A stretch of 64,000 nt of DNA from an uncultured Halocynthiibacter sp. GTDB taxonomy: Bacteria > Pseudomonadota > Alphaproteobacteria > Rhodobacterales > Rhodobacteraceae. The notes under the pieces are model-generated. The model saw only the letters and a list, made by a program, of their open reading frames with translations. It was not told where the DNA came from and made no database searches. The translations under genes were made by a program, and so were the position numbers. Below, piece by piece: positions 38,976 through 46,562 of this stretch. The stretch spans positions 203,067 through 267,066 of the forward strand of contig CANNCD010000004.1 in NCBI GenBank assembly GCA_947503035.1, read 5' to 3'. How positions within the stretch are numbered: position 1 is the first letter of the stretch; the number at the start of each line of letters is the position of its first letter.

Positions 38976-39473
38976 ATGAGTATTCATACAGAAGTGCCTG
39001 GAACATCCCAACAGGGATTCATGACAGGTTACCTGGAGGCGCTGGCGCTGGTAGAACGGCTTCACCGCTTGCTCTTGGATGTGATTAAGGACGAATTCGA
39101 ACGCGTTGGCGTGTTGGAAATCAATGCGGTTCAGGCGTTGTTGCTGTTTAATATCGGCGACAACGAAGTGACCGCAGGTGAATTGAAATCACGTGGCTAC
39201 TATCAGGGTTCAAACGTCTCTTATAACCTAAAGAAACTGGTCGAAATGGGCTATATGCATCACCAACGTTGCGAAATTGATCGCCGCAGCGTGCGTGTAC
39301 GCCTTACCGAAAAAGGGCGCGAGATCCACAGCGTCGTAAACGAACTTTTCTTACGCCATGCAGATGGTCTTGAGAAAAAAGGCGTTTTGGGTGCGGAGGG
39401 CATTGATGAAATCTCGACTTCATTGCGCCGCGTCGAACGGTATTGGACCGACCAGATTCGATACATCTATTAG
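38976..39473 (+). CDS. MarR/LdtR-type winged-helix regulator
   Basis: Regulator of 165 aa. A winged helix spans about 45-130: AVQALLLFNIGDNEVTAGEL, the recognition region YYQGSNVSYNLKKLVEMGY and the wing CEIDRRSVRVRLTEKGREI. Helices at both ends (ALALVERLHRLLLDVIKDEFER; RVERYWTDQIRYIY) would form the dimer interface. The pattern is close to alphaproteobacterial LdtR, which controls an LD-transpeptidase and stress tolerance, but no LD-transpeptidase is next to it here. An intrinsic terminator follows. Confidence 0.82.
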   Translation: MSIHTEVPGTSQQGFMTGYLEALALVERLHRLLLDVIKDEFERVGVLEINAVQALLLFNIGDNEVTAGELKSRGYYQGSNVSYNLKKLVEMGYMHHQRCEIDRRSVRVRLTEKGREIHSVVNELFLRHADGLEKKGVLGAEGIDEISTSLRRVERYWTDQIRYIY

Positions 39474-39492
39474 GAACCAGAAGGTTCACAGG

Positions 39493-39517
39493 AAAGGGGG
39501 CATTGCGCCCCCTTTTT
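39493..39517. terminator. Bidirectional terminator after the MarR-type gene
   Basis: Stem AAAGGGGGC (39493-39501) with GCCCCCTTT (39507-39515), 5-base loop, then further T. It lies between two convergent genes and works for both (A run on one side, T run on the other). Confidence 0.88.
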
Positions 39518-39522
39518 ACATT

Positions 39523-39951
39523 CTACCAATGGCCGGTGTTTTCCATGCTGGCCCATGGTTCTTGGGGGGGCAGGTGATCGCCCTCTTGTAGCAATTCAAT
39601 CGAAATATTGTCGGGCGAACGCACGAACGCCATATGGCCGCAACGAGGCGGGCGATTGATCACGACGCCCGCATCCATCAAACGTTGACACATCTCGTAA
39701 ATATTATCGACGCGATACGCGAGGTGACCAAAGTTGCGTCCATCGGCGGGCAGTTTCGGATCATCATCCCAGTTGAACGTCAACTCAACCGGACATTCCT
39801 CTTGGCCCTCGGGTGCCATGAAAACCAATGTAAAACGCCCGCCCTCAAAATCACGGCGGCGAATGACCTTAAGATCAAGCAGTTCGAAAAACGCGATCGA
39901 CGCGTCCAGATCCTTAACGCGGACCATCGTGTGCAAATATCGGGTCGTCAT
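39523..39951 (-). CDS. VOC-family glyoxalase, lactoylglutathione-lyase-like
   Basis: Protein of 142 aa with two beta-alpha-beta-beta-beta VOC units: YLHTMVRVKDLDASIAFF (metal His, about 7), VELTFN (Glu, about 56), FGHLAYRV (His, about 75) and SIELLQ (Glu, about 119). This set of His, Glu, His, Glu fits glyoxalase I, which detoxifies methylglyoxal. The ATG at 39951 follows AAAGGA at good spacing; another ATG two codons upstream overlaps the preceding stop (ATGA). It is coupled to the DUF817 gene upstream. Confidence 0.85.
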   Translation of the reverse strand: MTTRYLHTMVRVKDLDASIAFFELLDLKVIRRRDFEGGRFTLVFMAPEGQEECPVELTFNWDDDPKLPADGRNFGHLAYRVDNIYEMCQRLMDAGVVINRPPRCGHMAFVRSPDNISIELLQEGDHLPPQEPWASMENTGHW

Positions 39952-39953
39952 AG

Positions 39954-40832
39954 TCATTCCTTTGATTTTGGGCGTGGCGCAAGTAAACCTGTTTCGGGAT
40001 CGACCTGCAATGAAGAAGCCGTCCATGTTTCGCGCATGACAAACAGAACGGTCGCAAAACTGACAAAAAGCAACAAATACCACGACCCCAATTTGCCCCA
40101 TGGCACGATGTCGAATTGGGCCTGCCCCGCATAGGTCCATGTTTGGGTCACGGTTCCGACATTTTCGGCGACGAACACCGCAAGCGCCGTCAAAAATGCC
40201 GCAAGCGGAAGGGGCATCCAACGGGCCACGCCACCGATGTGAAACCATACGCGCGTAGGGCCGAACAGAACAATCGACGCCGCAAACAGTGCGATCCGAA
40301 TGTCGGGCAGATAATGGTGGCTAAAGAAATTCAGATAAATCAGACAGGCGAGCAAGGCGAGAACCCAGTAGGGCGGGACGGGGGCGAATTTCATGTCAAA
40401 CACCCGAATAACCCGCGCGATATAGGACCCGATGGCCGCATACATAAAGCCAGAGAACATCGGCACACCCCCGATTTGGAATATCGCGCCCTCGGGATAG
40501 GACCACGAACCCGCGTTGACCTTAAACACTTCCATCAAGGTGCCGGTCAGGTGAAACAGCACGATAACCTTAGCCTCGGCCGTGGTTTCAAGCCGAAGTA
40601 CCAGCATGAAAATCTGTATGATCATCGCGAAAATGAACAACGCATCATAGCGCGCCAGCGCCCATCCATCGTCCCAAATCAGGCGCGTGACGATGATCGC
40701 GACCAAAAACAATCCACCGAATAAACAGGCCCAAGCTTGCTTTAGAATAAACATAAGAAATTCGGCAATGGCGGCGGGTAAAATCCGGCGCATTTTGTCG
40801 CCAAGGTGCCTCTCAATCGACTGTGTTCTCAT
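39954..40832 (-). CDS. DUF817 family membrane protein
   Basis: Protein of 292 aa with about eight hydrophobic segments and short loops, recognised as DUF817 (characteristic [23 protein letters not shown] and [33 protein letters not shown]). No function is established for the family. The ATG at 40832 follows GGAAGATACC. Its stop falls within the start region of the glyoxalase, so the two are co-translated. The pairing gives only a weak hint towards metabolite detoxification or transport. Confidence 0.8.
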   Translation of the reverse strand: MRTQSIERHLGDKMRRILPAAIAEFLMFILKQAWACLFGGLFLVAIIVTRLIWDDGWALARYDALFIFAMIIQIFMLVLRLETTAEAKVIVLFHLTGTLMEVFKVNAGSWSYPEGAIFQIGGVPMFSGFMYAAIGSYIARVIRVFDMKFAPVPPYWVLALLACLIYLNFFSHHYLPDIRIALFAASIVLFGPTRVWFHIGGVARWMPLPLAAFLTALAVFVAENVGTVTQTWTYAGQAQFDIVPWGKLGSWYLLLFVSFATVLFVMRETWTASSLQVDPETGLLAPRPKSKE

Positions 40833-40894
40833 CTGGTATCTTCCAATTTCTCGCGCTGCTCTATACACTTGACCCTAACGACGAGGAGAGCCAA

Positions 40895-41728
40895 ATGAAA
40901 CAGTACCATGATGCGTTGCGCACCGTTCTTGAACAGGGCGAAACATCCACCGACCGTACAGGAACCGGTACGATTTCGCATTTTGGCATGCAGATGCGGT
41001 ACTCTTTGGCGGACGGGTTTCCCTTGGTGACCACTAAGAAGGTCCATCTTCGTTCGATCATCCATGAACTTCTTTGGTTTCTCGCTGGTGATACCAATAT
41101 TCGGTATCTGCAGGAAAACGGCGTCTCGATTTGGAACGAATGGGCGGATGAAAACGGTGAACTGGGGCCGGTTTACGGACGGCAGTGGCGTGATTTTCCG
41201 GCGCTTTCGCCGGCTGTGGAAATTCCCGATGGGGCGCCACTCTACCACCGAGGCTCGGTTGATCAGATCGCGAAGCTTGTTGAAAGCATTAAGAAAACGC
41301 CTGATAGCCGTCGGTTGATCGTATCCGCGTGGAACCCTGGTGAAATTGAAGACATGGCCCTGCCGCCGTGCCACACCATGTGGCAGGTCCGCGTTGTGAA
41401 TGGGAAAATGCATCTCCAGCTGTATCAACGGTCCGCGGATATGTTCCTTGGTGTGCCGTTCAATATCGCGTCCTATGCTTTGTTGTTGCAAATGTTGGCG
41501 CATGTGACCGGATATGAGGCGGGTGATTTTGTGCATTCCATCGGCGACGCGCACATTTATAGCAACCATATGGATCAGGTCGAAACACAGCTGTCGCGCG
41601 AAATTCGCCCACTTCCTGTGATGAAGATCAAACGCGATGTGACCTCGATTTTCGACTTCAAATATGACGATTTCGAACTGGTTGGCTATGATCCACATCC
41701 CCTTATTTCGGCACCAGTGGCAGTATAA
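40895..41728 (+). CDS. thyA: Thymidylate synthase
   Basis: Enzyme of 277 aa making dTMP from dUMP with 5,10-methylene-THF. The catalytic Cys lies in [11 protein letters not shown] (about 160). The Arg-rich substrate loop [11 protein letters not shown] and the dUMP-binding Asn region [14 protein letters not shown] are present. The open frame extends upstream, but GAGGAG before ATG 40895 fixes the start. It is two bases before folA, which regenerates THF from the DHF produced here. Confidence 0.96.
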   Translation: MKQYHDALRTVLEQGETSTDRTGTGTISHFGMQMRYSLADGFPLVTTKKVHLRSIIHELLWFLAGDTNIRYLQENGVSIWNEWADENGELGPVYGRQWRDFPALSPAVEIPDGAPLYHRGSVDQIAKLVESIKKTPDSRRLIVSAWNPGEIEDMALPPCHTMWQVRVVNGKMHLQLYQRSADMFLGVPFNIASYALLLQMLAHVTGYEAGDFVHSIGDAHIYSNHMDQVETQLSREIRPLPVMKIKRDVTSIFDFKYDDFELVGYDPHPLISAPVAV

Positions 41729-41730
41729 CG

Positions 41731-42219
41731 ATGATTACTTTGATTGCAGGCCGTGACCGCAATGGTGCCATCGGCAAAGACAACACCATCCCATGGCACG
41801 CCCCCGAGGACCTTGCGTTTTTTCAACGCGAAACCCGTGGTGGCGCCATGATCATGGGGCGCAATACCTGGGATAGCCTTCCGTTTAAGCCGTTGAAAAA
41901 CCGCTTGAATTTGGTCGTGACCTCGCGCGATTGCGACGCCGAACATTGTTTTACATCGATCGAAGCGGCCGTCGAGGCGGCCCAAAATGCGGGCTATCGT
42001 CGGATTTACAGTATGGGTGGTTTTCGGGTGTACAAGGATATGTTGCCGATTGCGGATCGCATTCTGTTGACCGAGGTCGACACAGTGGTCGACGAGCCCG
42101 ACACGTTTTTCCCAACCTTTGACGCAAACGAATGGGGCGATATCGGGCAATCCGTTTTGCGCACCGAAGCACCGGGATGTGTGGTGCATGAATACCTGCG
42201 CCGCCAACCCAAGGCATAA
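41731..42219 (+). CDS. folA: Dihydrofolate reductase
   Basis: Enzyme of 162 aa. N-terminal LIAGRDRNGAIGKDNTIPWHAPEDL includes the substrate Trp and Asp/Glu loop. NADPH-binding MIMGRNTWDSLP and VVTSRD follow, and later SMGGFRVYKDML. It starts two bases after the thyA stop, the classic thyA-folA operon. Target of trimethoprim-type antifolates. A terminator follows directly. Confidence 0.96.
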   Translation: MITLIAGRDRNGAIGKDNTIPWHAPEDLAFFQRETRGGAMIMGRNTWDSLPFKPLKNRLNLVVTSRDCDAEHCFTSIEAAVEAAQNAGYRRIYSMGGFRVYKDMLPIADRILLTEVDTVVDEPDTFFPTFDANEWGDIGQSVLRTEAPGCVVHEYLRRQPKA

Positions 42220-42220
42220 A

Positions 42221-42247
42221 AAACCCCCACAAAGTGGAGGTTTCGTT
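42221..42247. terminator. Terminator between folA and the cold-shock gene
   Basis: Stem AACCCCCAC (42222-42230) with GTGGAGGTT (42234-42242), one mismatch and an AAA loop; A run before and T bases after. It can serve the two convergent genes. Confidence 0.72.
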
Positions 42248-42265
42248 CGTGTATCGCAGCGGCGA

Positions 42266-42472
42266 TTAAAGCAGAGCAAGCTCAGCAGCAGAGGCGCGGC
42301 CGTCGCGACCTTCTTGAAGTTCGTAAGAAATCTTCTGGTTGTCGGCAAGACCAGTAAGGCCAGCGCGTTCAACAGCAGAGATGTGTACGAATACATCAGA
42401 GCCGCCTGCATCAGGTGCGATAAAGCCGAAGCCTTTTGTTGTGTTAAACCATTTTACGGTGCCAGTAGCCAT
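42266..42472 (-). CDS. Cold-shock domain protein (copy 1)
   Basis: Single cold-shock domain of 68 aa. RNP1 is KGFGFI (about 13-18) and RNP2 VFVHISAV (about 27-34). It binds single-stranded RNA/DNA as an RNA chaperone. The first residues ATGTVKWFN fix the start; the longer open frame (to 42622) is the leader. The 227-base spacer before it is likely a long 5' untranslated leader, as in cold-shock mRNAs. It is very similar to the neighbouring copy at 42700. Confidence 0.95.
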   Translation of the reverse strand: MATGTVKWFNTTKGFGFIAPDAGGSDVFVHISAVERAGLTGLADNQKISYELQEGRDGRASAAELALL

Positions 42473-42699
42473 CCCGTAGTCTCCTTTGATATGATCCCAC
42501 GCAACATGCATTGGGACGTCGCAGCAAACCAGAAAATCGATCCGGCTGCTTTGAAACAAAGCAGAATGATAGAATCTGTCGTCACGTGAATTAAAAATGC
42601 GCAGTAAATATTTGCATTTCAAGTTTTTTTTCGATTTTTCAAAAAATTACCATACAACAGCCCGCAGGGCGGACCGTTTGGCCGTTTGTTCAATAAATC
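42473..42699 (-). other. Probable leader of cold-shock gene copy 1
   Basis: No gene is visible. The far part is AT-rich (around 42590-42660), fitting a promoter, and the segment next to the gene holds a purine-rich ribosome site (AGGAGACTACGG when read on the minus strand). Long leaders that refold in the cold are known for cspA-type genes; here that is an inference from spacing. Confidence 0.4.
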
Positions 42700-42906
42700 T
42701 TAAAGAAGGCTAAGGTCGCCGGCCATTTGACGGCCATCGCGACCCTCTTGAAGCTCGTAGGAAACCTTCTGATTGTCCGCAAGGCCAGTAAGGCCGGACC
42801 GTTCAACGGCGGAAATATGGACGAACACGTCCTTGCCGCCTTCTTCTGGCTCGATAAACCCAAAGCCTTTGGTGGTGTTAAACCATTTTACGGTGCCTGT
42901 GGGCAT
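42700..42906 (-). CDS. Cold-shock domain protein (copy 2)
   Basis: Single cold-shock domain of 68 aa starting [10 protein letters not shown], with the same RNP1 (KGFGFI) and RNP2 (VFVHISAV) as copy 1. It differs mainly in residues about 19-25 (EPEEGGK against APDAGGS) and in the C-terminal tail. A ribosome site (AAGGAGAAACGGC on the minus strand) precedes it. The pair looks like a tandem duplication; different tails and promoters may give different expression. Confidence 0.95.
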   Translation of the reverse strand: MPTGTVKWFNTTKGFGFIEPEEGGKDVFVHISAVERSGLTGLADNQKVSYELQEGRDGRQMAGDLSLL

Positions 42907-43119
42907 GCCGTTTCTCCTTCATAGTGTCGTCGTGCCGCGCGGAATTACGTGGCACAGTGTCGCCAGATGTTCAAAACACGGCTGCCACGTGGTGGCTGCT
43001 TGTGGGAGAAAACCTGATTTCACCCCAAAAGTTTGGCGCATTTTTCCCCAAAATCAAGTATTTCCTGTGCGAATTGGGACTGGTCCGCTTATAAAAAGCC
43101 CAGTTAACAGAGAGATGAC

Positions 43120-43446
43120 ATGCAAATTATCAGTTTAAAAACATGTGACACCTGCCGTAAGGCAATCAAGGCCCTTCGGGAGGTACACCCTGACCTCACG
43201 GTCGTTGATGTCCGTGCCGATGGGCTGTCTGCCGTTGAATTTGAACGGCTATTTGGGGTTTTGGGCGATGCGCTTATCAATAAAAAATCCGCAACTTGGC
43301 GCGGTTTGGACGAAGACGTACGCGCGGGTGCGCCCGTTGAATTGCTGGTTGCCCATCCGACGTTGATGAAACGCCCCCTGATTGAGCATGACGGCGAAAT
43401 TACGCTGGGCTGGACCAAAGATGTTCAGGCGAAGTGGCTTGGATAA
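43120..43446 (+). CDS. ArsC/Spx-family thioredoxin-fold protein (YffB-like)
   Basis: Protein of 108 aa, thioredoxin fold of the ArsC family. The N-terminal motif is TCDTCRKAIKAL (CxxC). The later helix LINKKSATWRGLDED and the conserved cis-Pro/Arg region TLMKRPLIE are present. It resembles YffB-type homologues more than true arsenate reductases; no ars genes are near. It may reduce a glutathione adduct or have a regulatory role. Function is tentative. Confidence 0.78.
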   Translation: MQIISLKTCDTCRKAIKALREVHPDLTVVDVRADGLSAVEFERLFGVLGDALINKKSATWRGLDEDVRAGAPVELLVAHPTLMKRPLIEHDGEITLGWTKDVQAKWLG

Positions 43447-43491
43447 TCGGCCACGCTTCCCTATCTATGGGAAAAGAGTAGGAGAGTAACG

Positions 43492-43842
43492 ATGCGGAAT
43501 GCGGCTTTGGTATTGGGTTTGATCGGCGGAATTGTCGGGATGATCGTGGGTTTCTTTAGCTTTGGCTACACCGAATTTGTTGATTGGGCGAATACCCCCG
43601 CCTTGGATCAGGTCGATAATGTGGGATTGATCCGTGTCATGAGCCTTCTTGCGCCTCTTTTGGCGATTGCCGGGGGTGCGATGGCGCGGTCACAGGCGAT
43701 GATTGGTGGCATCTTGATGCTCATCTCATCGGTGGGGATGCATTATGCGTTTGGTTTTGGCGTGTTTACAATGTTCCCAATTGCGATGTGCGGTCTGGGC
43801 GGTGTGCTGGCGCTTGTTGCGCGCCAGCCCGATGCGCATTAG
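43492..43842 (+). CDS. Small four-helix membrane protein
   Basis: Protein of 116 aa with about four hydrophobic segments: NAALVLGLIGGIVGMIVGFFSF, VMSLLAPLLAIAGGAMA, MIGGILMLISSVGMHYAFG and MFPIAMCGLGGVLALVA. This looks like the DUF4064-type small membrane proteins, but the match is not firm. AGTAGGAGAG lies before the ATG. It shares the last four bases (TTAG) with the convergent DoxX gene. Confidence 0.72.
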   Translation: MRNAALVLGLIGGIVGMIVGFFSFGYTEFVDWANTPALDQVDNVGLIRVMSLLAPLLAIAGGAMARSQAMIGGILMLISSVGMHYAFGFGVFTMFPIAMCGLGGVLALVARQPDAH

Positions 43843-44393
43843 CGGCGACCGATGATCCGGTCGATGGACAATGGGCCCGCACCTTTGACGATCAGAACAA
43901 CCAAAATGGTCACCCAGAACAGGCGCTGATCAAGGATCAAGCTGTCGGACAGGCGGTCGAACCATGCGCCGAGTGTGCCTTCGTGTTCGATCCCGCCGTG
44001 GCCGTAAAGGTCAGTGAGGGATTGGATCGCGATAAAGCCGATCATGCCGATGGATGCGAGACGTGTGAACAGGCCAAACACGACAAGCGCCGGTAGGATG
44101 AATTCCCCCCAAGTGCCCGCAAGAGCGACCAAGGTGTGGAACGGGGTTAGGGCGGATGTGTCATATCCCGCGGCCTCGATGGCCTTGGGGAAGATCTGGA
44201 AATAGGCGCCGTTGGAGAGGCTGAGAAAGCCGAAAAATCCATCGCCGATCTTGGTCAGGGCGGAGTTCCAGAAATAGATCAACAGCGTCGCGGCAAATGT
44301 GAAGCGCGCAAGCGTCGGAAGAACCACGCCGGAGAACTTGGTTTCTACCCATGCGAAAATCGCGTCGTGAAGCGAGAAAAGTCGTGTGATCAT
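43839..44393 (-). CDS. DoxX-family membrane protein of the bufferin operon
   Basis: Protein of 184 aa with four DoxX helices (ARFTFAATLLIYFWNSALTKIGDG; LVALAGTWGEFILPALVVFGLFTRL; IGMIGFIAIQSLTDLYG; LFWVTILVVLIVKGAG). DoxX proteins accompany DUF692/DUF2282 operons very often. Their role there is not settled: possibly electron supply, respiratory quinone chemistry or metal handling at the membrane. It is the last gene of the operon and begins 4 bases after the bufC stop. Confidence 0.88.
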   Translation of the reverse strand: MITRLFSLHDAIFAWVETKFSGVVLPTLARFTFAATLLIYFWNSALTKIGDGFFGFLSLSNGAYFQIFPKAIEAAGYDTSALTPFHTLVALAGTWGEFILPALVVFGLFTRLASIGMIGFIAIQSLTDLYGHGGIEHEGTLGAWFDRLSDSLILDQRLFWVTILVVLIVKGAGPLSIDRIIGRR

Positions 44394-44397
44394 GTCG

Positions 44398-45147
44398 TTA
44401 TCCTTCGTGTATCTTTGTTATTGCGGCCCCATGTATCAGCGGGCCGAGGGTCGTTCCGAGATCGAACTCGGGTGTTGCGCGCGATGCCGCCTCAAAGGCG
44501 ACGCCGAATGATTTATTGTTTTGAAGCGCCTCGATAAATGTCGCCGCACCAGCAGGAAGTAACACTGGCATGGGGTCAAATTCGGGACGCGTGATCAGAA
44601 CGTTTTCCCCAACGTTCTGCGGCACAGGGCCGTCTTTCATATTGGCGGCCCAGATGCCAAAGATCGGCCAACGGGACCGCACCAACGCCATGCTTGGGGC
44701 GAATTCGACCTTGATCTTCATCAGATCAGAGGCAGAAAACGCGCCAAGTTGCGCAGGATCGATCGCGGCCACATCCGCCGCGTGATAGGACACCCGCATC
44801 GCGCATTCGAGGCGCGCGACATGGGGCAGGTATCCGAATTGTTGAGCGGGCTCAAAGCTCCGCAAGAAACGGGGCATCTCGGCCCCGAAATCCTTGATTA
44901 ACGGTGTTTGCGGCGGCTGATTGCGCAGGTATACGCCCGCCATCGCGCGGAACCATTCATCGCCGACCAGTTTATAGATCACTGGAAAGGACGAAATCAG
45001 CGCTTCGGTCAGGGAAACGGCCACGTTGTTGCGGTACACATCGAACCGTTTACCCGCGGGCGCGCCGTTTGGGCCGATCAAACCGTCGGGTGTGGGTTTG
45101 TTCGCATCAAGGGTCGCGGTGATAAACTCGGCTTGGCTTACGGTCAT
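44398..45147 (-). CDS. bufC1: BufC-type partner protein (DUF2063)
   Basis: Protein of 249 aa, annotated in databases as putative DNA-binding (DUF2063). In the bufferin and Hvf/oxazolin systems the homologue (BufC/HvfC) partners the DUF692 enzyme and helps it recognise the precursor; it carries an RRE-like region. Visible conserved features are the N-terminal helical part with RFDVYRNNVAVSLTEALISSFPVIYKLVG and YLRNQPPQTPLIKDFG, DYLPHVARLE-like helix (FGYLPHVARLECAM), and a C-terminal half with a second, winged-helix-like module. Start ATG overlaps the bufB stop (ATGA), so stoichiometric production with BufB is expected. Confidence 0.88.
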   Translation of the reverse strand: MTVSQAEFITATLDANKPTPDGLIGPNGAPAGKRFDVYRNNVAVSLTEALISSFPVIYKLVGDEWFRAMAGVYLRNQPPQTPLIKDFGAEMPRFLRSFEPAQQFGYLPHVARLECAMRVSYHAADVAAIDPAQLGAFSASDLMKIKVEFAPSMALVRSRWPIFGIWAANMKDGPVPQNVGENVLITRPEFDPMPVLLPAGAATFIEALQNNKSFGVAFEAASRATPEFDLGTTLGPLIHGAAITKIHEG

Positions 45148-46001
45148 GCGGGCACCCCATTCAGTACGCTGGTCGCGCGCGCTGCCTCGGCGGCGAGGGT
45201 TGCCCAATCTGGCACATCTGTGTCCCACTCAATCAGCGTGGGTTTGGCGCCGCCCTTGGCAATCGTATAGTCGTACATTTCCCACACGGGTTCGACGACC
45301 TCGCGTCCGTGGCTGTCGATCAACAGGGGCGCGCCGAAATCATCGGTGTCTTCGTCATGGCCCGCCAAATGGATTTCGCCGACCTTATCCAATGGAAAGG
45401 CATCCACATAGGCATAGGGATCGGTTTGTTGGTTGGTCGCCGACACGAACACGTTGTTCACGTCAAACAACAGGCCACAGCCGGTGCGGGTCGCGATTTC
45501 GTTTAAAAATTCGACCTCAGGGATTTGGGATTCTGCAAAGGCGAGGTAATTCGACGGGTTCTCGAGCAACATCTTGCGGCCAACGGTGTGTTGAACCTGA
45601 TCCACATGCGCAACGACACGGGCAAGGGTTTCCTCGGTATAGGGGAGGGGTAAGAGGTCGTTGAAAAAATGGCTGTCGTGGGTGGACCACGCCAAATGTT
45701 CGCTAAAGGACGCGGGGTTAAGCCAGGCGATAAGGTGTTTCAGACGGGCAAGGTGATCCGTATCAAGTGGGCCTTCGCCGCCTATGGACAGACCGACGCC
45801 GTGTACAGAAATTGGAAACCTTTGGGCGAGATGGCGCAGTTGGGAAATCGGACGACCACCGTCGCCCATGTAATTCTCGGCGTGCACTTCGAGCCATTCC
45901 ACAGGTGCCGGATTTTCGATGATATCGGCGAAATGCTGGGGCTTGTATCCGACGCCCGTGCGGTTGGGCAATTGGTCAAAAGAATGAACAGCATCAAGCA
46001 T
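45144..46001 (-). CDS. bufB1: MNIO (DUF692) iron enzyme, BufB type
   Basis: Enzyme of 285 aa, full length for DUF692 (TIM-barrel multinuclear iron-dependent oxidases; MbnB is the best-known member). Metal ligands appear in order: EVHAENYMG (about 40), VHGVGLSIGG (about 68), FSEHLAWSTHDSHF (about 100), LLENPSNYL (about 140), LLFDVNNVFVSA (about 175), IHLAGHDED (about 210) and DSHGREVVEPVWEMY (about 235). In related systems it converts precursor Cys residues to thiooxazole (or oxazolone/thioamide in MbnB). GAGG lies before the ATG. Substrate here should be the adjacent DUF2282 protein. Confidence 0.93.
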   Translation of the reverse strand: MLDAVHSFDQLPNRTGVGYKPQHFADIIENPAPVEWLEVHAENYMGDGGRPISQLRHLAQRFPISVHGVGLSIGGEGPLDTDHLARLKHLIAWLNPASFSEHLAWSTHDSHFFNDLLPLPYTEETLARVVAHVDQVQHTVGRKMLLENPSNYLAFAESQIPEVEFLNEIATRTGCGLLFDVNNVFVSATNQQTDPYAYVDAFPLDKVGEIHLAGHDEDTDDFGAPLLIDSHGREVVEPVWEMYDYTIAKGGAKPTLIEWDTDVPDWATLAAEAARATSVLNGVPA

Positions 46002-46031
46002 ATCGGCACCTCAGGAATGGTCAAAAGGGGC

Positions 46032-46057
46032 GTGTCCCCGCGGATGGGCGGGGACAC
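46032..46057 (-). terminator. Hairpin between bufA1 and bufB1 (attenuator)
   Basis: A perfect 10-bp stem (GTGTCCCCGC at 46032-46041 with GCGGGGACAC at 46048-46057) with a 6-base loop lies between the precursor stop and the enzyme start. On the minus strand it is followed by GCCCCTTTT, a weak T tract. It should lower transcription or stabilise the precursor mRNA, giving more peptide than enzyme. Confidence 0.72.
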
Positions 46058-46066
46058 AGCAAAATT

Positions 46067-46357
46067 CTATGCAGGTAGGTCGCGGTCAAGCGCTTCTAGG
46101 GAACCCATGCGGCCTTCTGGAAGTTCCATGGTCTCGCATGTGCCTTTGGCAACAACGGTCCATGCGTTACCTTGGTAATCCACGGTGGATGTACCGGCGC
46201 ATGTTGTGCCAGGGCCCGCGGCGCAATCGTTCGCACCAGCAAGGGAAATACCGTAGCATTTTTCAGTTTCAGCAGCGTGTGCAGGAGCAGTCGCGGCAGC
46301 AGCAACAGAAGCAGCAACAGCGCCAAGAACGGCGATTGATTTAACAGTAGTGGTCAT
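46067..46357 (-). CDS. bufA1: Bufferin precursor (DUF2282, BufA1 type)
   Basis: Protein of 96 aa with a Sec signal peptide ([24 protein letters not shown], cleavage expected after AHA, about 28). The mature part has four Cys: [24 protein letters not shown] and KGTCETM. This is the DUF2282 pattern found in bufferins and in oxazolin-type HvfA. In the studied family members, central Cys residues become thiooxazoles that chelate copper, and the outer Cys form a disulfide. The intact signal peptide means modification must precede or accompany export. AGAGAGG precedes the ATG. Assignment comes from family plus neighbours (DUF692, DUF2063, DoxX). Confidence 0.92.
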   Translation of the reverse strand: MTTTVKSIAVLGAVAASVAAAATAPAHAAETEKCYGISLAGANDCAAGPGTTCAGTSTVDYQGNAWTVVAKGTCETMELPEGRMGSLEALDRDLPA

Positions 46358-46385
46358 AGTGACATCCTCTCTTTAAAAATCAGGC

Positions 46386-46401
46386 GTCGCAGCGTTGCGA
46401 C
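46386..46401. promoter_or_regulatory. Palindrome in the bufA1 leader
   Basis: GTCGCA (46386-46391) and TGCGAC (46396-46401) are perfect complements separated by four bases, 29 bases before the bufA1 start codon. It may be an operator or an RNA hairpin at the start of the leader. Confidence 0.4.
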
Positions 46402-46411
46402 TGGGATATTT

Positions 46412-46437
46412 GTAGCTCAGAGGTGTTAAACGTTTCC
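46412..46437 (-). promoter_or_regulatory. Possible ECF-sigma promoter of the bufferin operon
   Basis: On the minus strand GGAAAC (46437-46432) is followed after 16 bases by CTAC (46415-46412). This resembles ECF-sigma -35/-10 spacing. In Caulobacter the bufferin operon is controlled by an ECF factor (SigF), but its exact motif is not matched here. Low confidence. Confidence 0.25.
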
Positions 46438-46496
46438 ACTCACAACGGCGTGTGTCACGTTTGCGTGTGGTGATGTTATGATTTTCGTGGGGATAT

Positions 46497-46540
46497 TGCA
46501 AAAACGCAAACGGCCCGCCGCAAATATTACGACGGGCCGT
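46497..46540 (-). terminator. thrS terminator
   Basis: ACGGCCCG (46510-46517) pairs perfectly with CGGGCCGT (46533-46540). On the minus strand the stem is followed by TTTGCGTTTTTGC. It lies just after the thrS stop and separates thrS from the bufferin operon. Confidence 0.8.
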
Positions 46541-46562
46541 GAGAATTGTTACAGAAACGTTG

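Noticed and set aside
43120..43446. Arsenate resistance island around the ArsC-like gene
   Set aside because: No arsR, arsB or acr3 nearby; the protein is closer to YffB-type homologues.
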